Below are positions 1-4,820 of a stretch of 7,357 nt of DNA, one piece after another. How positions within the stretch are numbered: the stretch's first letter is position 1; each line of letters begins with the position of its first letter. Position numbers and translations under genes: made by a program. The stretch is from Candidatus Aminicenantota bacterium (GTDB taxonomy: Bacteria; Acidobacteriota; Aminicenantia; UBA2199). The stretch is from contig JAOZTV010000159.1 in assembly GCA_029939015.1 (NCBI GenBank), forward strand, positions 1 to 7,357, in the 5' to 3' direction. The notes under the pieces are model-generated. The model worked only from the letters and a program-made list of their open reading frames with translations, had not been told where the DNA came from and did no database searches.

Positions 1-200
1 TCATCATTAGTATGATCATGTTCATCTACTTGTTTTGATTTTTCCTGTTTTGCTACGTATTCTTTTTTCTTTGTTTCTTTTTTATCAAAACTACTATATC
101 CAATTCCTAAAGCAAAACCAATGACCAATGCAATAAGTGCAATGATCATTGAGCTTGTTTTCTTAATATAATTTACTTCTACAATTTGTTCTTTTTTCAT
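1..200 (-). CDS. Membrane-anchored protein of unknown function, N-terminal part only (3' end outside window)
   Basis: The last gene of the minus-strand operon visible here; 66 complete codons are present before the window edge. The protein starts MKKEQIVEVNYIKKT, followed by one hydrophobic segment at about residues 16-34 that is rich in Ile, Ala and Gly. A very Lys/Glu-rich stretch comes next, and the visible part ends in the Asp/His-rich sequence DEHDHTND. There is no clear signal peptidase site, so I infer an uncleaved N-terminal anchor with the rest outside the cytoplasm. The start is supported by an AGAGG ribosome binding site about 11 bases upstream and by position: the ccsA stop ends one base before this ATG, suggesting translational coupling. 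Short anchored proteins, some with TPR domains, can follow cytochrome c maturation genes, but the domain that would identify this one lies outside the window, so I assign no function. Confidence 0.75.
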   Translation of the reverse strand, partial: MKKEQIVEVNYIKKTSSMIIALIALVIGFALGIGYSSFDKKETKKKEYVAKQEKSKQVDEHDHTND

Positions 201-201
201 T

Positions 202-1887
202 TTAATTTAACCTCTTTTCTCCAAACTTTAACATCGTTCCTGTTATAAACATAAATATCAACTCAAAACTTATAAACAAGAATAATGTTCTTGCAATTCC
301 TGATGTAAAACCATAAGAATGTAAACCTACACCAAGAAGATTTACGCCAAACCAGGCAAGTGCTACAAATATAACTCCAACAACTGTTCCAAAAGCATAA
401 CCTGTATGTTTTATCATCTTTGCAATTTTTGCATGAAATAGTATTGCAGACCACAGTAAAATCAGTAAAGCCCCATTCTCTTTAGGATCCCAGCCCCAAA
501 ACCTGCCCCAGCTTTGATCTGCCCATACTCCGCCCAATACAGTCCCAAGAAATGTAAAAACAAGACCAAAAGCCTGTATTGAATATATTGATTGCATACT
601 ATCTTTTAGCAATTTATCATTATCAGGCATAAATATTTTCTGAATTATATATACATGACCTATGACACCCGATAGTACTATTCCGGCATATCCAAGCATA
701 ATCGTGATAACATGAAACGCAAGCCAGAAATTTGAATCTAAAACAGCAACGAGCATACCCATTGTATCGCCCTCAAGTGCATATTTACTTGCAATCATAA
801 GCATTACAAAACTGGCAAAACTTCCTGTAAAGATTCCAATATTCCTTTTTTTAAATATTTCAAGGATTATACCAAGTAAAGCTGTAGTCAAACCTGTAAA
901 AATAAATGTTTCATATAGGTTTGTAACTGGAGGTCTTGATCTGATATACATTCTGAGAATAGTTCCAAATAATGTCAGAAGGAATCCAGAAGATAATAGA
1001 AAAAGACTCAAACGATAAAACCATTTCTTTAAAAACACAAATGAAAATAGTAAAAAGATAATTGAAAAACCAAAAAAGAATTTTGACTTATAAAAAGGGT
1101 CTATTCTATTATATAAAACTTCATAATCGATTTTCTTTTCATTAACAAAATTATTTTTTCCTTTTACTGCATTTTTAAAATTTAATATTGATTTATCAAA
1201 TTTGACTTGATCACCTTTCAAATAAGCATTATATAATTCTGAAAGAGCCATTAATTTCTTTGATTTGGTAATATTTTTTGAGTTATTCATAAAACTATCC
1301 CAGGCCGATATCCATTTCTTATTATCTTTATCAGCAGGAATTATAGTTAATGGCAAACCTTCATAAGCTCTACTATTAAAGTTTTCTGATTTTTCTAAAA
1401 ACTTAAAACTCATCGTCAATTGATTATAGACATAAATTCTATTATATAATGAGATTATTTCATTTTCAGTAATATCTCTATCCTGTCTTTTCGTTCTTGA
1501 GATTGACATCGCTACCTGTCTCAACTTACCTAATCCTGGTAATAATTGATTATAACTATATCGATTTCTTGCCTTTCCAACTCTTTTTATACCGATTGAA
1601 TCAAGAGCGTCTTGATTGGTTATCAGAAAAACTTTATCTTCCTTAGATTTTTCAGGAACAAGCAAAACCTTGACAAGCCATTCTATAGCATCTTTATTAT
1701 CATATTTTCCAGTACCTGAAAATTGTTTTAAAATATTCTCAGCAAAGGTATCAAGAGGTTTTATCCTGCCATTCTCCATAACTGCAATTTTCCCAAAATT
1801 ATCAACTGAGCTTATCTCTGCATAAGCAATTTGATTAGATAATAATAAAACAGAGAGTACAAGTAATATATTTAATTTTATTTTCAT
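202..1887 (-). CDS. ccsA: Cytochrome c biogenesis protein CcsA (System II heme exporter/synthetase subunit) with long N-terminal extension
   Basis: With ResB this membrane protein forms the System II complex that moves heme to the outside and attaches it to CxxCH cysteines. Numbered for the 561-residue form, it has a signal-like segment ending AYA at residue 23 and an exported domain at about 24-268 with the motif GRIKPLDTFA at 40-49. About eight membrane segments follow. The family signatures are complete: RPPVTNLYET near 318-327, the heme-handling tryptophan-rich WWD motif W460-GRF-W464-G-W466-D467-PKE, external histidines H392 and H523, and membrane histidine H485. Most stand-alone CcsA proteins are near 300 residues; this longer form resembles the CcsA half of Bacteroidetes CcsBA fusions and planctomycete CcsA. 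The ATG at 1885-1887 is preferred because GGAGG lies 7 bases upstream. The ATG at 1891-1893 (563 residues) overlaps the resB stop but is only one base from GGAGG. Confidence 0.95.
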   Translation of the reverse strand: MKIKLNILLVLSVLLLSNQIAYAEISSVDNFGKIAVMENGRIKPLDTFAENILKQFSGTGKYDNKDAIEWLVKVLLVPEKSKEDKVFLITNQDALDSIGIKRVGKARNRYSYNQLLPGLGKLRQVAMSISRTKRQDRDITENEIISLYNRIYVYNQLTMSFKFLEKSENFNSRAYEGLPLTIIPADKDNKKWISAWDSFMNNSKNITKSKKLMALSELYNAYLKGDQVKFDKSILNFKNAVKGKNNFVNEKKIDYEVLYNRIDPFYKSKFFFGFSIIFLLFSFVFLKKWFYRLSLFLLSSGFLLTLFGTILRMYIRSRPPVTNLYETFIFTGLTTALLGIILEIFKKRNIGIFTGSFASFVMLMIASKYALEGDTMGMLVAVLDSNFWLAFHVITIMLGYAGIVLSGVIGHVYIIQKIFMPDNDKLLKDSMQSIYSIQAFGLVFTFLGTVLGGVWADQSWGRFWGWDPKENGALLILLWSAILFHAKIAKMIKHTGYAFGTVVGVIFVALAWFGVNLLGVGLHSYGFTSGIARTLFLFISFELIFMFITGTMLKFGEKRLN

Positions 1888-1889
1888 TC

Positions 1890-3041
1890 TCATCCCTCCC
1901 CTATTATCTTCTTGCGTCTTCTATAGAGCATCATAATAAAATGAATTATTAGACCTGCAAAGATAAACAAACTTGATACATAAGGCAATAATCTTCCTGA
2001 ATTTTTTACAACTGAGAATATTGAATATTCAGTACCATCAGGAGCTATATAGTAGGATGATTGAAAAAATGTTAAATCATCATACCTTAAAGGTTTATTC
2101 ATTGATATTTTCACATCACGTAAAACTCCAAGTTTATCTTTAATAGTTACCATACTCTCATAACTCTTAACTATTTGTGAATTTGGATAATATTTTATAG
2201 CAAAGTCTTTTAACTCAATAAATATAGGGAGAATATATTGTTTTTTTCTCAACACAAAATTAATTTCTTTCCCATTAATTGACAATTGGGTTTGATTTCT
2301 ATCCTTACCATATAATAAAACCTTATTATTAATTGCGTCTTTATTTTTTACAGAAAACATAATTCCTGCAACATTTTCACTCCCTTCAAGTGTAGGTGCT
2401 GCAATATTCAGTGAACCAATACCTGAAGAGTTCAAATACATTTCTCCTTCACCGGTTTTTTTGAAAATAGGTGAACAATTTGAAAAGGAATTAATAATTG
2501 AAAGATTAATTCCAATATCAGTAAAATTAATTTTACTGTCTTTTTTTAAACCAAGAGTATCAAATGCATAGACGGTCTTCTTATTTTGCATCTGTTCCCA
2601 TACGGCAACTTCCCAGATATCTCTTGAAGTTGATCTATTCTTTGTTTCACCCTCCATCATCATTAATGAGGATTCCACAGAGAAGAAAAAAGTTAGCCCC
2701 CCTCCAAGAAAAAGTATAATCAGCCCAAGGTGAGTGATGAAATTTCCAATATTTGAAAGTCTGAAACCTATCTTGAAAAACATTGAGCCTATTAAATTAA
2801 GAGTTAAAACCAATATTACAAGAACTGTCCCTGGTATTGGGATAAAACCAAAAGCAAGAAAAAACCAGGAATAGAAGAACTTCTGTTGTGCCTGATATAA
2901 CCCATAATCCGCCTGATAAACCGTACCCCAAATAACTAATACTACCAAAAATAATAAACATATTACAGTTAGCTTAACTGAAGCAATTGGTTTTAAATAG
3001 TTTAGTATTAGACCTAATCCTTTTTTATTTTTATTTTCCAT
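1890..3041 (-). CDS. resB: Cytochrome c biogenesis protein ResB (Ccs1/CcsB), System II
   Basis: Partner of CcsA in System II; it binds heme and apocytochrome on the outer face of the inner membrane. The 383-residue protein has the family layout: membrane segments at about 20-40, 56-88 and 98-120, a large exported domain at about 121-350, and a final membrane segment at 352-372. Family features include the first-helix pattern LASxKLT-like (IASVKLTVICLL) and a paired Tyr/Trp stretch after helix 1. The membrane histidine H104 in NFITHLGLIILFLG corresponds to the heme-path histidine of CcsB halves, and H367 lies in the last helix. The exported domain carries a typical PLRYDDLTFFQSSYY segment (317-331). 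The gene overlaps the upstream lipoprotein gene by 11 bases and its stop overlaps the alternative ccsA ATG, so the whole cluster looks co-translated. Its upstream RBS (AAAGAGA) is weak, consistent with coupling. Confidence 0.93.
   Translation of the reverse strand: MENKNKKGLGLILNYLKPIASVKLTVICLLFLVVLVIWGTVYQADYGLYQAQQKFFYSWFFLAFGFIPIPGTVLVILVLTLNLIGSMFFKIGFRLSNIGNFITHLGLIILFLGGGLTFFFSVESSLMMMEGETKNRSTSRDIWEVAVWEQMQNKKTVYAFDTLGLKKDSKINFTDIGINLSIINSFSNCSPIFKKTGEGEMYLNSSGIGSLNIAAPTLEGSENVAGIMFSVKNKDAINNKVLLYGKDRNQTQLSINGKEINFVLRKKQYILPIFIELKDFAIKYYPNSQIVKSYESMVTIKDKLGVLRDVKISMNKPLRYDDLTFFQSSYYIAPDGTEYSIFSVVKNSGRLLPYVSSLFIFAGLIIHFIMMLYRRRKKIIGEG
1895..1899 (-). promoter_or_regulatory. Ribosome binding site that decides the ccsA start
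   Basis: GGAGG lies within a longer purine run (1894-1902) at the very end of resB. Its spacing is 7 bases to the ATG at 1885-1887 but only 1 base to the in-frame ATG at 1891-1893. The downstream ATG is therefore the likelier start. The site lies inside the resB coding sequence, so ribosomes finishing resB would uncover or reuse it, which fits coupled synthesis of the two partner subunits. Confidence 0.7.
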
Positions 3042-3669
3042 TCTCTTTATTTTTAACTTTCAACGATTTTGTCAAACTTATAAATTTATCTTTATTATTC
3101 AAAAGTATTGATTTTTCACCCTTGAGTTTGATAAAGACAGTATATTCGTTTACCTTAACCATTGATACAAGAAGAGATTCTGACAATTCTTTTTGTTTTA
3201 CAATAGAAGTATCAATCATAATTACATCAAAACCACTATTTGTTTTGAATTTTAAACATTTACTAATAAATTCTTTAAATTCATTTGTATTGAGATCCAT
3301 TTTTATCCCAACCTGTTCAAGCCATAAATTAACATTTGCTTCTAAACCACCACCATCACCTAATAAAGGAATAATTGTACAAAGTGCCTCAGATTTACCT
3401 TCTTTGATTTCGTAAGTTGCCAATCTAATATTTGAAGTACTCTTTCCTACTTCCCAGCCTTTTGGTACATCCCATTTATAATCAACCTGTTTTGTCGGCT
3501 TTGTCATCATATTGCCATGTGGTGAGACAGTCTTATTTACTTCTTCTTTTTTAACTGTTTCAACATTTTCTTCAGTTGATTTTCTTACCTTTCCACTATC
3601 ATTGCAGGATATAAGAAAGATTACTGAAAAAACAACTAAAACTATACTTAATATTATACTTTTCTTCAT
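3031..3669 (-). CDS. Lipoprotein of unknown function linked to cytochrome c maturation genes
   Basis: A 212-residue lipoprotein. The signal MKKSIILSIVLVVFSVIF is followed by the lipobox L-I-S-C22, predicting lipid attachment at C22. A polar linker at 23-65 contains PHGNMM (50-55). The folded region at about 66-206 has conserved-looking elements: WDVPKGW (66-72), IRLATYEI (81-88), and a Gly-rich PLLGDGGGLEANVNLW (101-116). The W-x-x-P-x-G-W, R-x-A-(T/S)-(Y/F) and GGG-x-x-x-NVN-x-W pattern is one I associate with uncharacterised proteins encoded near ResB/CcsA-type genes in Planctomycetes and Verrucomicrobia; this is memory, not a search. No catalytic motif or heme site is visible. It sits 27 bases after the cytochrome gene and overlaps resB by 11 bases, so a role in cytochrome assembly or function is inferred. 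The start has a good AGAGG ribosome binding site. Confidence 0.88.
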   Translation of the reverse strand: MKKSIILSIVLVVFSVIFLISCNDSGKVRKSTEENVETVKKEEVNKTVSPHGNMMTKPTKQVDYKWDVPKGWEVGKSTSNIRLATYEIKEGKSEALCTIIPLLGDGGGLEANVNLWLEQVGIKMDLNTNEFKEFISKCLKFKTNSGFDVIMIDTSIVKQKELSESLLVSMVKVNEYTVFIKLKGEKSILLNNKDKFISLTKSLKVKNKENGK

Positions 3670-3696
3670 ATTTACCTCTTTTCTTTTATTAAAAGT

Positions 3697-4188
3697 CTAT
3701 TTTTTCTTTTTAGGGATAAAATGTTCAATCTTTTTATAAAATGATTTAAAATCAAACTTTTTATAATTAGGACTTTTTTTATTATGACACTGAATACAGG
3801 TCTTTTCAGTTGGCATTAATAAACCTTTTTTAATAGCATCTTTCTGTACCTTCATAATTTTATTCTTTTTATAATCAGAACCTGCCCCATGACATACTTC
3901 ACAACCGATACCTTCAAACTTCTTTGAATTAGGATCTCCAAGTTTGAAACCACCTTTATTATAACCTGTTGTGTGACATCCAATACATTTAGGGTTTTTT
4001 TCTTCTCCTGCTTTTTTTAGAGTTTCATAAGCATTATGATGCCTACTCTTCATCCATATTTCATAAATATTACCTTTTTTCTCTCCCTTATGACATATTC
4101 TACATTTTTTTGCACCTACATAATTACCTGCAAGACTAAGGGAAACCAAAAACGATAAAGCCACAATAATTAAAATTAATTTTTTCAT
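3697..4188 (-). CDS. Exported tetraheme cytochrome c (cytochrome c554-like multiheme family)
   Basis: A periplasmic electron-transfer protein of 163 residues. The signal peptide runs to about residue 20 (cleavage predicted after SLA), and the mature protein begins GNYVGAKKC. Four heme-attachment motifs are present: CRICH (29-33), CIGCH (68-72), CEVCH (96-100) and CIQCH (131-135). Further histidines that could be axial ligands are H50/H51 in SRHHNAYETL and H156 near the C-terminus. The order YVGxxxC, SxHxxAYxTL, CExCHGxGSxY, FDF is typical of the small tetraheme proteins often annotated as cytochrome c554-type in anaerobes. The precise redox partner cannot be read from the sequence. It is the first gene of the operon, with AAGGAG 7 bases before the ATG. 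Its heme attachment would depend on resB and ccsA two and three genes downstream. The C-terminus is markedly Lys-rich (PKKKK). Confidence 0.93.
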   Translation of the reverse strand: MKKLILIIVALSFLVSLSLAGNYVGAKKCRICHKGEKKGNIYEIWMKSRHHNAYETLKKAGEEKNPKCIGCHTTGYNKGGFKLGDPNSKKFEGIGCEVCHGAGSDYKKNKIMKVQKDAIKKGLLMPTEKTCIQCHNKKSPNYKKFDFKSFYKKIEHFIPKKKK

Positions 4189-4216
4189 TTATATACTCCT
4201 TTTTTTTATAATATAA

Positions 4217-4245
4217 ATTATCAAATAAAAAGAAAAAAAAGTCAA
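4217..4245 (-). promoter_or_regulatory. Predicted sigma70-type promoter of the cytochrome/System II operon
   Basis: Read on the minus strand, TTGACT (4240-4245) is followed by a 17-base spacer and GATAAT (4217-4222). Each hexamer is one mismatch from consensus. Transcription would start near 4210, giving a leader of about 20 bases that ends with the AAGGAG ribosome binding site of the cytochrome gene. No operator palindrome is evident beside it. Confidence 0.65.
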
Positions 4246-4284
4246 CCAAAAAACCATCTTAATCCCTTTTTGTAGGAATAATTA

Positions 4285-4313
4285 TTGTGAACTATTGAGA
4301 TTTATATTATAAT
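4285..4313 (+). promoter_or_regulatory. Predicted sigma70-type promoter of the hemerythrin-like gene
   Basis: TTGTGA (4285-4290), a 17-base spacer and a perfect TATAAT (4308-4313). Transcription would start near 4320, about 22 bases before the ATG. The ribosome binding site is the strong GGGGGG run at 4332-4337. The -35 boxes of this promoter and the divergent one lie only 39 bases apart, so a single regulator bound between them could affect both units. Confidence 0.55.
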
Positions 4314-4342
4314 TTTATATAATATTATTAAGGGGGGAAATT

Positions 4343-4738
4343 ATGAATCTTATTGAAGACTTAAAAAAGGAACATCTGGAACTTAATGCATTAATCAGAA
4401 ACATTAAAAAACTTGGCGTCCATACTATGGAAGGCCGTAATGTCCTTTGTGATGCCAAAGAAAAACTTTTAGATCATTTAAAAAAAGAAGACGACCTGCT
4501 TTATCCTATCTTAAATGAGAATGCTAAAAATAACCCGGATTTAAAAAAACTCATCGATACCTTTGAATATGAAATTAAGAGCATAACATCTTATGCTGAA
4601 AAATTCTTTAGAAAATATTCAATTGAAGGCGGAGGGATAGATTTTCTTGAAGATTATAATACTTTACAATCTTCTCTCTCAAATAGAATTGAGAAAGAAG
4701 AACAAATACTGTTCAATAAATATTTGGAAATAAAGTAA
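4343..4738 (+). CDS. Hemerythrin-like four-helix protein with incomplete di-iron ligand set
   Basis: A 131-residue cytoplasmic protein (no signal peptide) with the hemerythrin/HHE layout of four amphipathic helices. Helix 1 carries H11 in LKKEHLEL. Helix 2 carries H45 and E49 in DHLKKEDDLLYP, the hallmark HxxxE. At the places where the second half normally supplies histidines, helix 3 has FEYE (74-77) and helix 4 has R115-IEKE-E. The usual five-His, two-carboxylate di-iron site therefore cannot form in the standard way. The order of residues is otherwise preserved to the end (EEQILFNKY), so this is not a frameshift. Similar half-site hemerythrin-domain proteins exist in other anaerobes as far as I recall. 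Roles could include sensing of O2 or NO, binding of a different metal, or a structural task. It is transcribed divergently from the cytochrome operon. The start is set by the GGGGGG ribosome binding site. Confidence 0.85.
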   Translation: MNLIEDLKKEHLELNALIRNIKKLGVHTMEGRNVLCDAKEKLLDHLKKEDDLLYPILNENAKNNPDLKKLIDTFEYEIKSITSYAEKFFRKYSIEGGGIDFLEDYNTLQSSLSNRIEKEEQILFNKYLEIK

Positions 4739-4782
4739 TAAAATAAAGGAAATTGGGGTTAGTCAATAGGGAATAGTAGAAT

Positions 4783-4810
4783 TTGTAACATTCAACTTTT
4801 ATGTTATACT
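4783..4810 (+). promoter_or_regulatory. Predicted extended -10 promoter giving a nearly leaderless murG-murJ transcript
   Basis: TTGTAA (4783-4788), a 16-base spacer and TATACT (4805-4810) preceded by the extended -10 element TG-T (4802-4804). The expected start point is about 4815-4818, only 3-6 bases before the ATG at 4821. This agrees with the absence of any Shine-Dalgarno sequence before that ATG. Read-through from the hemerythrin gene 82 bases upstream remains possible, because I see no terminator hairpin between them. Confidence 0.5.
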
Positions 4811-4820
4811 GTGTAACCTA

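Noticed and set aside
263..454. Minus-strand frame of 63 codons containing several Cys/Trp residues
   Set aside because: It is an out-of-frame reading of the conserved CcsA C-terminal membrane segments.
2987..3415. Plus-strand open frame of 142 codons opposite resB and the lipoprotein gene
   Set aside because: It is entirely antisense to two convincing genes, and its Phe/Ser/Leu-rich composition is typical of the complement of AT-rich, Lys-rich coding DNA.
3512..3739. Plus-strand open frame of 75 codons with a hydrophobic C-terminal half
   Set aside because: It is the complement of the lipoprotein signal peptide and the end of the cytochrome gene; no start signal or domain supports it.
4246..4284. 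FNR- or CRP-type operator between the divergent promoters
   Set aside because: No TTGAT-N4-ATCAA or TGTGA-N6-TCACA palindrome, nor another convincing inverted repeat, is present; the single TGTGA is part of the -35 box and has no partner.
4739..4820. Terminator or small gene between the hemerythrin-like gene and murG-murJ
   Set aside because: I found no GC-rich hairpin with a T run and no short frame with a ribosome binding site in these 82 bases; only a promoter-like sequence is present.
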